A stretch of DNA of 50,852 nt from Candidatus Gastranaerophilales bacterium (GTDB lineage Bacteria > Cyanobacteriota > Vampirovibrionia > Gastranaerophilales > Gastranaerophilaceae), in assembly GCA_947588755.1 (NCBI GenBank), contig CANPZB010000007.1, positions 1-50,852 of the forward strand, given 5' to 3'. Made by a program: the position numbers and the translations under genes. The notes under the pieces were generated by a model. The model was not told where the DNA came from and did not search any database. It saw only the letters and a list, made by a program, of their open reading frames with translations. Of the stretch, positions 24,562-33,937 are shown piece after piece (position 1 is the stretch's first letter; the number at the start of each line of letters is the position of its first letter).

Positions 24562-24589
24562 TATGTTAAATTAATAACAGGAGTATATT

Positions 24590-26365
24590 ATGGAAAAAAC
24601 ATTATATTTAGACAGAGTTAACAGTCCCGAAGATGTTAAAAAAATGAATACGGAAGAACTAAAAGGTCTTGCAGACGATATAAGAAAAGGTATTCTTAAC
24701 AGAGTTAATACCGTAAGCGGGCATCTGGGACCTGATTTGGGTTTTGTGGAAGCTACCATTGCTCTGCATTATGTTTTCAATTCTCCCAAAGATAAGTTTA
24801 TACTTGATGTTTCACATCAATGTTATGCTCATAAAATGATTACGGGCAGGAAAGCAGGTTTTTTAGACCCGATAGATACTAAAATCTCGGGGTATTCCAA
24901 TACCGATGAAACCGCACATGACCATTTTAAAATAGGTCATACCTCGACTTCAATTAGTCTTGCTTTGGGAATGGCTAAGGCAAGAGATTTAAAAAATGAA
25001 AATTACAATGTTATTGCCGTGATAGGCGACGGTTCGTTATCGGGCGGCGAAGCTCTTGAAGGGTTAAACAATGCAGCCGTATTGAACGGTAATTTTATTA
25101 TAATTCTTAACGACAACGAAATGTGCATTGGCCCGACATACGGCGGTTTATATAAGGCTTTAAAAGAACTCAGAGAATCGGGCGGTACTTCTTCAAACAA
25201 CATGTTCAAAAGCATGGGATACGATTATTATTACGTTGAAGAAGGAAATAATACCGAAAAATTAATTGAAATGTTCAAAAAAGTTAAAGACACCAAAAAG
25301 CCTACGGTTGTTCACATTCACACGTTAAAAGGCAAGGGTTACGAACCCGCAGAAAAAGATAAAGAATCATATCACTATGCTTTGCCGGGATTTCTTAATT
25401 CAAATGGAAGTAGCGGTATTGAAGCGGAAACTTATAACTCTGTTACTACAGATTATTTGCTTGCCAAAAAGCAAACAGATAACAGAATTATTGCGATATC
25501 CCCCGCAACCCCCGGGGTTTCAAACTTTACACCCGAATTCAGAGAAAAAATGGGCAAAAACTATACCGATGTTGATATTGCCGAACAGCATTCGATAGGT
25601 TATATTTCAGGACTTGCAAAAAACGGTGCAAAACCCGTTCTTGCGATTTTAAGTTCTTTTATCCAAAGAGCGTACGACCAGCTTTCGCAGGATTTGTCGT
25701 TAAACAACGCTCCCGCAACAATTCTTGTTTATTGGGGCGGAATTTCTTCGGCTGATATGACGCACTTGAACATTTTTGACATTCCATTGATAAGCAATAT
25801 CCCGAATATAGTTTATCTTTCGCCGACGAACAAGGAAGAATACCTTGCAATGCTTGACTGGTCAGTGGAACAAAACAAATATCCCGTAGCTATAAGAGTT
25901 CCATTTGGTGATTTGGTTTCTACGGGGGTAAAAGACACGACGGATTATTCAAAACTTAATAAATACAAAGTCGAGAGCAAGGGCGAACAAATTGCAGTTA
26001 TAGCTGCGGGTAACTTTTTCGCTTTAGGACGTGAAGTTCAAAAAGAAATAAAAGCAAAATCAGGTATTAACGCAACACTGATAAACCCCGTGTATATGAC
26101 GGGAATTGATATTGAATTGCTTGAAAAATTGAAGCAAAATCACAGTGTAATTGTTACTCTGGAAGACGGCTGTGTTGAAGGCGGTTTTGGTGAAAAAATT
26201 ACAAGATTTTACGGCAATTCGGATATGAGAGTCTTAAATTACGGTGCTAAAAAAGAATTTACCGACAGAGTTCCGCTCGGTGAATTATATCAAAGATACA
26301 GGCTTAAAAAAGAACTTATAGTTGAAGATATATTTGCTTTAAATAAAGTTGTAGCAATGATATAG
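24590..26365 (+). CDS. DXS-like thiamine diphosphate enzyme (transketolase superfamily)
   Basis: A 591-residue ThDP enzyme closest to 1-deoxy-D-xylulose-5-phosphate synthase by motifs: SGHLGPDLGFVEATIALHYV and DVSHQCYAHKMITGR near the N-terminus, VIGDGSLSGGEALEGLNNA (ThDP-binding), ILNDNEMCIG, and AEQHSIGYISGLA (catalytic Glu). It is about 30 residues shorter than usual. The DXS stretch D-R-A-G-x-V-G-x-D-G-P-T-H is changed to YWGGISSADMTH: the Arg that binds the phosphate of glyceraldehyde 3-phosphate (R420 in E. coli) is Trp and one residue is lost. It may therefore use another acceptor. AGGAG precedes the ATG; the next gene is 16 bases on. Confidence 0.82.
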   Translation: MEKTLYLDRVNSPEDVKKMNTEELKGLADDIRKGILNRVNTVSGHLGPDLGFVEATIALHYVFNSPKDKFILDVSHQCYAHKMITGRKAGFLDPIDTKISGYSNTDETAHDHFKIGHTSTSISLALGMAKARDLKNENYNVIAVIGDGSLSGGEALEGLNNAAVLNGNFIIILNDNEMCIGPTYGGLYKALKELRESGGTSSNNMFKSMGYDYYYVEEGNNTEKLIEMFKKVKDTKKPTVVHIHTLKGKGYEPAEKDKESYHYALPGFLNSNGSSGIEAETYNSVTTDYLLAKKQTDNRIIAISPATPGVSNFTPEFREKMGKNYTDVDIAEQHSIGYISGLAKNGAKPVLAILSSFIQRAYDQLSQDLSLNNAPATILVYWGGISSADMTHLNIFDIPLISNIPNIVYLSPTNKEEYLAMLDWSVEQNKYPVAIRVPFGDLVSTGVKDTTDYSKLNKYKVESKGEQIAVIAAGNFFALGREVQKEIKAKSGINATLINPVYMTGIDIELLEKLKQNHSVIVTLEDGCVEGGFGEKITRFYGNSDMRVLNYGAKKEFTDRVPLGELYQRYRLKKELIVEDIFALNKVVAMI

Positions 26366-26381
26366 AAAGACAAATGAAAAA

Positions 26382-27242
26382 ATGAAAAAAATACTGATAT
26401 TATTAATGTTAACTATGCTTGCTTCAATGAATATTACATTTGCGGCAGGTAAAAGTCAGAAAGGTAATAAAGAAATGCAAAAAATTACTCAAACAGCAGG
26501 ACGAAATCAACTCGGGAATTTTGCTCCCGAATTTGCTCATTATAACGATGATATCTTGTTTGGCGAAAACTGGAATAACTCGGATATAGACGTTAAAACA
26601 AGAAGCATTATAACAATGACGGCTTTGATTTCTCAAGGAATAACGGATTCATCTTTAAAATATCACCTTCAAAATGCTAAAAACCATGGGGTTACAAAGA
26701 CCGAAGCCGCAGCAATTATAACAAATACCGCATTTTATGCGGGTTGGTCTAAAGCCTGGGCAGCATTTAATTTGGCAAAAGAGGTTTGGACTGATGATAC
26801 TCCCGCATTAACCGAAAAAGACAGATATGCTAAAACAATAATGTTTCCGATAGGTGAACCCAATAATGCTTATGCAAAATATTTTATCGGGCAGAGTTAT
26901 ATTTCGCCGATTTCAACAAGTCAGGTTAAAATATTTAACGTAACTTTTGAACCCGAATGCAGAAATAACTGGCATATACATCATGCATCAAAAGGCGGCG
27001 GACAAATGCTGATAGGTGTCGGCGGTCATGGGTATTATCAGGAATGGGGAAAAGACCCTGTTGAAATAAACCCCGGAGATGTAATTAATATTCCTGCGAA
27101 CGTAAAACACTGGCATGGTGCGGCAAGTGACAGCTGGTTTTCTCATCTGGCAGTGGAAGTTGATGGAGAAAACACTTCAAATGAGTGGCTTGAACCTGTT
27201 ACCGACGACGAGTACAAACGAATTGAAAATGCCCGCAGATAA
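26382..27242 (+). CDS. Exported carboxymuconolactone decarboxylase-like/cupin fusion
   Basis: A 286-residue two-domain protein. Residues 1-22 form a signal peptide (ending FAAGK). Residues about 40-135 match the CMD/AhpD fold (DVKTRSIITMTALISQG, then AAIITNTAFYAGWSKAWAAF) but lack the Cys-x-x-Cys of AhpD. Residues about 175-262 are a cupin with W-H198-I-H200-H201, GGxGYYQ, and HWHGA (H243, H245) as ligands. The combination is common in gut bacteria, usually as annotated 4-carboxymuconolactone decarboxylase; the real substrate is not known. It is 16 bases after the DXS-like gene. The signal peptide puts it outside the cytosol, unlike its operon partner. Confidence 0.85.
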   Translation: MKKILILLMLTMLASMNITFAAGKSQKGNKEMQKITQTAGRNQLGNFAPEFAHYNDDILFGENWNNSDIDVKTRSIITMTALISQGITDSSLKYHLQNAKNHGVTKTEAAAIITNTAFYAGWSKAWAAFNLAKEVWTDDTPALTEKDRYAKTIMFPIGEPNNAYAKYFIGQSYISPISTSQVKIFNVTFEPECRNNWHIHHASKGGGQMLIGVGGHGYYQEWGKDPVEINPGDVINIPANVKHWHGAASDSWFSHLAVEVDGENTSNEWLEPVTDDEYKRIENARR

Positions 27243-27243
27243 A

Positions 27244-27546
27244 CTATATTTTGATTAACAAAAATTTAGTGTCTTTTAAAGCAAGAACTTTATGATGCTC
27301 ATCTTTTTTGAACATCAATATTTCTTCTTTTTCTACGGTGAATTTTTGTGCTTCAAAATGAACTTCTATTTTACCTTCGATAACGTATATTGCGGCATCA
27401 CATACAGATGTGTGCGTGTCGATAATTTCCTCTTTTTTCAATGCGATTAAAGAGAGTGAACTGTCGTCTTTTTGCATTAAATCGAGTTTGTCAAATTTTT
27501 TGTCATAATCAACTGTGTCTTTGGTTTTTAAAACATTATAGAACAT
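27244..27546 (-). CDS. Small single-domain cupin protein
   Basis: A 100-residue cupin. The fold is visible (DTHTSVCDAAIYVIEGKIEV, then FTVEKEEILMFKKDEHHKVL) with a possible HH metal pair in motif 2, and motif 1 is poor in His. It converges with the CMD-cupin gene with only one base between the stops. An AAGGAG site precedes the ATG. It is divergent from the serine operon. Function unknown; small cupins of this kind often act as binding proteins. Confidence 0.85.
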   Translation of the reverse strand: MFYNVLKTKDTVDYDKKFDKLDLMQKDDSSLSLIALKKEEIIDTHTSVCDAAIYVIEGKIEVHFEAQKFTVEKEEILMFKKDEHHKVLALKDTKFLLIKI

Positions 27547-27691
27547 AAAATTACTCCTTAATTATCTTACTGATATATTTAAACAGATTTTAAAAATTAA
27601 TACATCAGACAACCTGTTTAATAAAAATATATAAAAACTATACTTTTTAGTTATCTTGTTTAACAATGTAAATTAGAAAGAGGAGTATATA

Positions 27692-28846
27692 ATGAAAGAC
27701 AAAACATTTTTAATGATACCCGGCCCGACACCCGTTCCGCAGTCGGTTATGCTTGAAATAGCCAAACATCCTATAGGACACAGAAGTCCTGAATTTTCAC
27801 AAGTATTAAAAGAAGTTTATTCGGATTTGAAATATGTATTTCAAACCGAAAATGATGTTTTTATCTATACTTCAAGCGGAACCGGTGCAATGTGTGCCGC
27901 ATTGGAGAACTTAATAAACGAAGGTGATAAGGTGCTTTGCCTTGTTATCGGTAATTTCGGAAACAGGTGGGCAAAGATAGCCGAAAGCTGCGGTGCCGTC
28001 GTTGAAAAAATAGAAGTTGACCCGGGAGAAGTAATAACTCCTCAAATGCTTAAAAAACGACTTGATGAAGATATTAACGGGGAAATTAAACTTGTAACTT
28101 TGACACATAGCGAAACATCCACGGGTGCTGCAAATGATATAAAAACTTTATGCGGGATAATAAATAATCACGGTGCTTTGTCGGTTGTCGACGGAGTAAC
28201 AAGCGTTTGTGCAATGCCTTGTAAACCTGATGAATGGGGAATAAATGTTCTGGTTTCCGGTTCTCAGAAAGGATTTATGGTGCCTCCGGGACTTGCATTT
28301 CTTACCGCAGACGAAAAAGCATGGAAAGTTTATGAAGAATGCAAACATCCGTCGTTTTATTTTGACTGGGGTGCATACAGAAAATCGGTTCGGGCAAATT
28401 CAACCCCTTATACACCTGCGGTCAACCTTATATGCGGTTTAAACTCCGCATTAAAAATGATAAAAGATGAAGGTATTGATAATATGAATGCACGCCATAA
28501 ACGTCATGCATTAGCTTTAAGAGCGGCTTTAAGAGCCATCAATTTGAAACTCTTTGTAGAAAATGATGAAAATGCAAGTTATTCTATTACATCCATACTT
28601 CCGCCTGAAGGTATTTCTGTTCCGGATATAAGAAAAATCCTGAAAGAAGATTACGATATTGAAGTGGCTAACGGACAAAATCAGTTAAAAGATAAGATTT
28701 TCCGAATGGGAACTCTGGGTTATGTTTGCGACAGAGATTTGATATCTTCCGTAGGCTCTTTGGAAGCCGCATTAAGCAGACTCGGACACAAATTTGAAAA
28801 AGGTGCAGGAGTAAGAACACTTATAAATCAATTAAATAAAGGATAA
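27692..28846 (+). CDS. Class V PLP aminotransferase (alanine/serine-glyoxylate type), probable phosphoserine aminotransferase
   Basis: A 384-residue fold-type I PLP enzyme. Family marks are MIPGPTPVP at the N-terminus, GHRSPEF, SSGTGAM (phosphate-binding), THSETSTGA, and the PLP lysine in VSGSQKGFMVPPG (near residue 192). It is three bases upstream of serA and then serB. No serC-type gene is in the operon, so this enzyme probably converts phosphohydroxypyruvate to phosphoserine, as alanine-glyoxylate-type aminotransferases do in some archaea and anaerobes. Serine-glyoxylate activity is the alternative. AGAGGAG precedes the ATG. Confidence 0.92.
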   Translation: MKDKTFLMIPGPTPVPQSVMLEIAKHPIGHRSPEFSQVLKEVYSDLKYVFQTENDVFIYTSSGTGAMCAALENLINEGDKVLCLVIGNFGNRWAKIAESCGAVVEKIEVDPGEVITPQMLKKRLDEDINGEIKLVTLTHSETSTGAANDIKTLCGIINNHGALSVVDGVTSVCAMPCKPDEWGINVLVSGSQKGFMVPPGLAFLTADEKAWKVYEECKHPSFYFDWGAYRKSVRANSTPYTPAVNLICGLNSALKMIKDEGIDNMNARHKRHALALRAALRAINLKLFVENDENASYSITSILPPEGISVPDIRKILKEDYDIEVANGQNQLKDKIFRMGTLGYVCDRDLISSVGSLEAALSRLGHKFEKGAGVRTLINQLNKG

Positions 28847-28849
28847 AAA

Positions 28850-30442
28850 ATGAAAGTTTTAATTACCGATAAAATAAATGAAACATCAGGAAAAATTATT
28901 GAAAAAGTCGCTCAGGTAGATTTTTTGCCGACAATGAACGAAGATGATTTAATAAAAACTATTCCCGAATATGATGCCTTAATGGTCAGAAGCCAAACAA
29001 AGGTTACTTCAAAAATTATAGAAGCCGGCAAAAACCTGAAAATAATAGGCAGAGCAGGAGTCGGAGTCGATAATATAGATGTCGAGAGTGCAACAAAACA
29101 CGGAGTTATAGTTGTTAATTCGCCTGACGGAAATACTGTTGCGGCTTCCGAGCATACAATAGCCCTGATGTTTGCAATGGCAAGAAATATTGTTCCCGCC
29201 GCACTCTCGGTTAAAGAAGGCAAATGGGAACGGTCAAAATTTACGGGCTGTGAATTGTTTAACAAAACACTCGGTATAATAGGATTTGGAAAAATCGGCT
29301 CTCATGTGGCAAATGTTGCACTTGCATTGGGTATGAAGATTTTTGTTTATGACCCTTATACTACAAAAGAAACCGTTGAAAAGTCGGGCGGTATTTATGT
29401 TAATAATTTGGATGATTTTTGGGGCAGATGTGATTTTATTACCGTGCATGTACCCAAAAATAAAGAAACAACAAACTTAATAAATAAAGACACAATAAAA
29501 AAAATGAAAAAGGGCGTACGATTAATAAATTGTGCAAGAGGCGGTATTATAAATGAAAAAGATTTAAAAGATGCTATAGAAAGCGGTCATGTTGCATCTG
29601 CCGCTATTGACGTTTACGAAAACGAAGCAAATATATCGGCTTGTCCGCTTTTAAATTGTCAAGGTAATTTGGTGCTTACTCCGCATTTGGGAGCAAGTAC
29701 GGATGAAGCTCAAATAAATGTCGCAGTTGATGTTGCCAATCAAATAAAAGAAGTTTTATCGGGCGGATTAGCTTCATCTGCAGTTAATATTCCTTCACTG
29801 CGTCCCGACAAACTCGAACCGTTAAGAGATTATATGCAAATTGCCGAAAATTCAGGTGAATTGGTAATGCAGATTTCTTCAGGAACTATTTTATCGGTAG
29901 AAATTATCGCAAAAGGATATCTTGCGGATTTGGATATTCAACCGCTTGAGGTCGCTGTGTTAAAGGGTATTTTATCATCAATGCTGGAAGGCGTTAATTA
30001 TGTTAATGCACCTTTTCTCGCAAAAAAACGCGGGATTACGGTTACTTCGGCTAAATCCGGTGATGAGTGTAATTTTGCGGGACTTTTGACCGTTAAATTA
30101 ACCACTGACAAAGGCATTAATACTGTTTCGGGTGCTATTGTCGCAAATGATATACCACGGATTGTGAAAATTAATGAATATGAAACAAGTATTCGTCCGC
30201 AAAAGCACATGCTTATTGTGCCTCACATTAATAAACCGTCAATGATTGCAAGGGTTGCTCAGGTTATCGGTGAAAATAATATCAATATAAGTTCAATGAA
30301 TGTTGTTCAAAAAAATGATACTCACGAAACAGAATCTATTATGGTTATAAACACGGAAGCAGAGGTTAACTCAAGTCTGCTTGAAAAAATAGAAAACCTT
30401 GACGGTGTTCATTATCCGAGGTATGTAAACCTGAGTGCATAA
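28850..30442 (+). CDS. serA: D-3-phosphoglycerate dehydrogenase
   Basis: A 530-residue type 1 phosphoglycerate dehydrogenase, the first enzyme of serine synthesis. The substrate/NAD core covers about 1-315 (GRAGVGVDNIDVESA; Rossmann LGIIGFGKIGSHVA; catalytic Arg in INCARGG, Glu, and His in TPHLGAST). The ASB domain is about 320-450, and the ACT domain, with HINKPSMIARV near 460, is the site of serine feedback. It is the long form found in cyanobacteria, Bacillus and mycobacteria, not the short E. coli form. AAAGGA overlaps the stop of the aminotransferase gene. Confidence 0.97.
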   Translation: MKVLITDKINETSGKIIEKVAQVDFLPTMNEDDLIKTIPEYDALMVRSQTKVTSKIIEAGKNLKIIGRAGVGVDNIDVESATKHGVIVVNSPDGNTVAASEHTIALMFAMARNIVPAALSVKEGKWERSKFTGCELFNKTLGIIGFGKIGSHVANVALALGMKIFVYDPYTTKETVEKSGGIYVNNLDDFWGRCDFITVHVPKNKETTNLINKDTIKKMKKGVRLINCARGGIINEKDLKDAIESGHVASAAIDVYENEANISACPLLNCQGNLVLTPHLGASTDEAQINVAVDVANQIKEVLSGGLASSAVNIPSLRPDKLEPLRDYMQIAENSGELVMQISSGTILSVEIIAKGYLADLDIQPLEVAVLKGILSSMLEGVNYVNAPFLAKKRGITVTSAKSGDECNFAGLLTVKLTTDKGINTVSGAIVANDIPRIVKINEYETSIRPQKHMLIVPHINKPSMIARVAQVIGENNINISSMNVVQKNDTHETESIMVINTEAEVNSSLLEKIENLDGVHYPRYVNLSA

Positions 30443-30458
30443 TTATTGAAAGGTAAAA

Positions 30459-31082
30459 ATGAAACTTGCGGTATTTGATTTTGATTCAACATTAATGGAT
30501 GGTGAAACTCTTGAATTTTTGGCAAGAGAAGCAGGTATTGAAGATAAAATAAAAAAGATAACCGACAGTGCCATGCGTGGTGAAATTGATTTTTTTGAAA
30601 GTTTGAAACAGCGAGTTTCAATGCTGAAAGGTCTTGATTTGGACACGGTTAACAGAGTTTGTGAAAATCTGCCGTTAATGGCGGGTGCCAAATTAGCGGT
30701 AAAAGAATTAAAAAACAACGGATATAAAGTTGTGTGTTTTTCAGGCGGCTTCAAAAATGCGACTGTGCCTTTTGTTGAAAAACTCGGTTTAGACTGTGAA
30801 TTTTCAAATATATTACATGTTAAAAACGGCTTTTTAACAGGCGATTTGGGCGGTGAAATGATGTTTTCCGACAGCAAAGGCAAAATGTTAAAGCGGTTAC
30901 AAATCCTTACGGATACAAGTTATGATGATACTCTGGTCGTCGGTGACGGTGCAAATGATTTGAGCATGTTTAAATATGCTTCTAAAAAAGCAGCTTTTTG
31001 TGCGAAACCGATATTAAAAGAAAATGCAAACATAATTATTGACGAAAAAGATTTGTCGATTTTGTTGGACTATTTAAAGTAA
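30459..31082 (+). CDS. serB: Phosphoserine phosphatase (HAD family)
   Basis: A 207-residue HAD phosphatase, the last step of serine synthesis. Motif I is FDFDSTL (D7 nucleophile, D9), motif II is CFSGGFKNA, motif III has a Lys and VVGDGANDLSM. A small cap domain contains GEIDFFESLKQRVSML. There is no ACT domain. It is 16 bases after serA; together with the aminotransferase the operon holds the whole pathway from 3-phosphoglycerate to serine. It converges on the AsmA-like gene, five bases away with no terminator visible. Confidence 0.94.
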   Translation: MKLAVFDFDSTLMDGETLEFLAREAGIEDKIKKITDSAMRGEIDFFESLKQRVSMLKGLDLDTVNRVCENLPLMAGAKLAVKELKNNGYKVVCFSGGFKNATVPFVEKLGLDCEFSNILHVKNGFLTGDLGGEMMFSDSKGKMLKRLQILTDTSYDDTLVVGDGANDLSMFKYASKKAAFCAKPILKENANIIIDEKDLSILLDYLK

Positions 31083-31087
31083 TTCGG

Positions 31088-33886
31088 CTATTTAATTTTC
31101 TTTAGCGAAGATAAAAAGTTGTTATGTTCAATGTCGCCTTCAACTTTAGTAAGGAAAATTTGACAATCTTTTTCATCTGCGTCAATTTCAGGGAGCTGTT
31201 CGAGTTCCGAAGCATAATAGTTAGCATCATTCCTTGTACTCAGGGGAACTCTGTTAGCAAGGCTGTTCAGCGATATGTTTCTTAAAAATCCTGCAAATCC
31301 CTTGTTTCGATTACTGAATTTTGTATAAATTCGTATTGATGCATCACGGGTATCCAAATCAAATCTGCCGGCAATATATGAACTTAGCTGTGGTGCGGTA
31401 GATTTAATTTTTATGTGTTCAAGGATGTTATTTTTTATATGTATGTCACCTGAAATTTTGTCAAAATTCCCTTCCGGAATGTTTACTAAATCTGAAAATA
31501 CGCTCGGACTAATCATTGCAAGCGGATTTCTGAATAACGAGGCAAATTTTAAAATATATTCAACCAGTCCGATTTTTTGTATAGAACCGTTTTTTATGGC
31601 GAATTTTATGTCTCCGTTAAGTTTCATAGACTTGTCAGTGCTTAAAGCCAAAATTCCGCTTGCCTTTCCTGATATTTCACGTTTCAAATCCAAAAGTGAA
31701 GTGGCAATAATATCTGAATTGACATCTTTTATGCCAAGTACGACTTTGTATTTGTTGTTTTTCATATCGCATTCAACTGCCGCTGAAGAATGACCTTCCG
31801 CAATTTCGAATTTGTTGGAATGAAGTTTCAGCAAGCTTTTTTTGTCAAGCGACATATTTGCCGTAAGGTTGGAAAAATTTATTTCTTTATAAAAACCTTT
31901 TTCTATGTTCAAAGTGCAGTTTTCAATAATTAAGTTTGATATGTCAAATGTTTGAGCATCATCGTCAGGTTCATCAATTTCAGTGTCATTTGTGTAAGAT
32001 ATGGGAACTACATTTTGTGTTTGCGGATTTGGCGGTGCGTTATTTGCTACCGCTAAAAATCTGTCTATGTCCAGATTATCTAATGACAGGCTTATATTTT
32101 TTATGACTATGGGAAGTCTGATTTCATTTAGAATTTCGCCGTTAAATTTATATTTCATCCGACGAAATCTTCCGTCGGCATTTAGTTTAATAAGTCCGTC
32201 AGAAGCGGTCAGGCTTCCGTTAGTTATTGCTAATCTCTGGGAAGGTATTCGCATCCCCTCTGCCTGCATATTGCCGCTTAAAATCGGGAAAGCTCCGTTG
32301 TTATCAAACTTCAATTTGCCGCTGAATTTTCCTTTTCTGAATACTTTTTGTTGAGCAAATAAGTTTAAAAATTCGCTCGGCAGGGGGTTAGGAATATCAA
32401 ATCCGAAATCCTTCACCACGGGTATCGGCTTTGAAAAATCAATATTACCGCTCAATTGCATTATCGGACGGCGTTTTATTCTTTTACCCGGTTTGGCATC
32501 GGGTGCTATATAATAATCAATTGATTTAATATTCAAAAGCATATCTTCAAAATGCATATCTGCTTTTAACATTCTCCGGTAATTTTTCGGACTGAATGAA
32601 TTATTGTCAATAAGTATGTCCTGTCCTGATTTTAAGCCGAAAAGCCAGACCAAATCTATTTTATTATTTATTGATTTCAACGTAATTTTAGTACGTGTAT
32701 CTCCGCCCGTTAATGTTACGGGACATCCGAGCATTTTTGAAAAATAATTTTTGGCGAAATCATTTGTTACCGTTGCTCTGCCGACTATATCGGTGTCAAC
32801 GGATTTTAAATAATCTTTAACGGTGCCTTCAAATGTTAAACTGTTAAACTTCTTATTATTATAATACCCTTCAAAATTATCCAGTATAATTTTATCGGAA
32901 TACAAAGTTATTTTGCCTTTGTTTAGTGTTACGGGGATATTGGAGACGGGAATTACTTTGAACGAGGCTTTATTCAGGTTTACAAGTCCTTTTAAATCGT
33001 TGTTTGACATTTTGATGTTAAAGTTAAAACTTCCTGTTATATCTTTAAAAAATACCAAACTTTGAGAGATATTATTTTCAATAATATTAGAGTTTATCAG
33101 TTTGATTAAATCCGCTATATCTATATGTTTTGAATATATTTCCAGATTGAAATTATTTTTTTTATCGGCATCTGCAATTAAGTATATTTTTGATTTATTG
33201 ACGTTTAAATCACAGTCATCTACAAAGATTTTATGGTTTTTAATATAAACCTTATTCTTGTCTGATATGGATATTTTAACAGTGTCTTTTTGTTTTTTTA
33301 TAACGGTGTCAATATCAAAATGCACATAGCGTAAGTCTTTTTGTGTATTATCAATCCTGATTTTGTCGGCATTGAGAGTTAATAGTGTGTCTTTTTTCGG
33401 TTTATAAACTATTTTTGAATTTTTTAAATACAAAAGCGAATCAAAAAAGTCAAAATACCAGTCAAAAGTTTGCTGAGATTTTTCCCCGTCAGTCGATGTA
33501 AGTGAGGATAATTTGTTGATATCCGCAAAAACTTCTTGTGCACCAAGCTGTTTTATAACAATATTTTTTTTAAATATTTTCTTTAAAGATATTACTATAT
33601 TCAAATCTTTTACGTTAAATAAAATCCCTTCATTATCCGCAAGCAAAATATTATCGGTTTGAAAAGAAATATCGGGAGTTAAGCCGGTTTTCAAAACAGG
33701 ATTATTTACGCTGAATTCAAGACCTGTTTTGCCTTTGATAAGTCTTTGAATTTTATTTTGTACCGAAGTATTTGAAACAAGTGCGGGCAAAGCACTCAAA
33801 TATACATATAACCCCAACGTAATTAAAAATACCGGAATTAACGTTATTATTATAAAAGCTTTGTATTTAACCAAAAAATTTTTCAT
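31088..33886 (-). CDS. AsmA-like envelope protein (932 aa)
   Basis: A 932-residue AsmA/TamB-type protein. A single N-terminal membrane helix (about 10-30) leads to an AsmA-like start domain with LTPDISFQTDNILL and DLNIVISLKKIF. The rest is a long repetitive beta-structure expected to form a hydrophobic groove in the periplasm. The AsmA C-terminal region (about 770-890) has SGKASGILAL, NGSIQKIGLVEYILKF and IAGRFDLDT. Such proteins are thought to move phospholipids between membranes. The extended -10 TGGTATAAT at 33902-33910 drives it. It is divergent from the WG-repeat gene and lies 1.4 kb from a second AsmA-like gene. Confidence 0.88.
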   Translation of the reverse strand: MKNFLVKYKAFIIITLIPVFLITLGLYVYLSALPALVSNTSVQNKIQRLIKGKTGLEFSVNNPVLKTGLTPDISFQTDNILLADNEGILFNVKDLNIVISLKKIFKKNIVIKQLGAQEVFADINKLSSLTSTDGEKSQQTFDWYFDFFDSLLYLKNSKIVYKPKKDTLLTLNADKIRIDNTQKDLRYVHFDIDTVIKKQKDTVKISISDKNKVYIKNHKIFVDDCDLNVNKSKIYLIADADKKNNFNLEIYSKHIDIADLIKLINSNIIENNISQSLVFFKDITGSFNFNIKMSNNDLKGLVNLNKASFKVIPVSNIPVTLNKGKITLYSDKIILDNFEGYYNNKKFNSLTFEGTVKDYLKSVDTDIVGRATVTNDFAKNYFSKMLGCPVTLTGGDTRTKITLKSINNKIDLVWLFGLKSGQDILIDNNSFSPKNYRRMLKADMHFEDMLLNIKSIDYYIAPDAKPGKRIKRRPIMQLSGNIDFSKPIPVVKDFGFDIPNPLPSEFLNLFAQQKVFRKGKFSGKLKFDNNGAFPILSGNMQAEGMRIPSQRLAITNGSLTASDGLIKLNADGRFRRMKYKFNGEILNEIRLPIVIKNISLSLDNLDIDRFLAVANNAPPNPQTQNVVPISYTNDTEIDEPDDDAQTFDISNLIIENCTLNIEKGFYKEINFSNLTANMSLDKKSLLKLHSNKFEIAEGHSSAAVECDMKNNKYKVVLGIKDVNSDIIATSLLDLKREISGKASGILALSTDKSMKLNGDIKFAIKNGSIQKIGLVEYILKFASLFRNPLAMISPSVFSDLVNIPEGNFDKISGDIHIKNNILEHIKIKSTAPQLSSYIAGRFDLDTRDASIRIYTKFSNRNKGFAGFLRNISLNSLANRVPLSTRNDANYYASELEQLPEIDADEKDCQIFLTKVEGDIEHNNFLSSLKKIK

Positions 33887-33901
33887 ACGTTTTCTTATAA
33901 A

Positions 33902-33910
33902 ATTATACCA
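33902..33910 (-). promoter_or_regulatory. Extended -10 promoter of the AsmA-like gene
   Basis: On the minus strand TGGTATAAT gives an extended -10, which can work without a good -35; the -35 position is poor. The divergent WG-repeat gene uses a -10 about 20 bases away, so the two promoters overlap back to back. Confidence 0.6.
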
Positions 33911-33937
33911 TAATTTGTTTTATGTTATTATTATATT

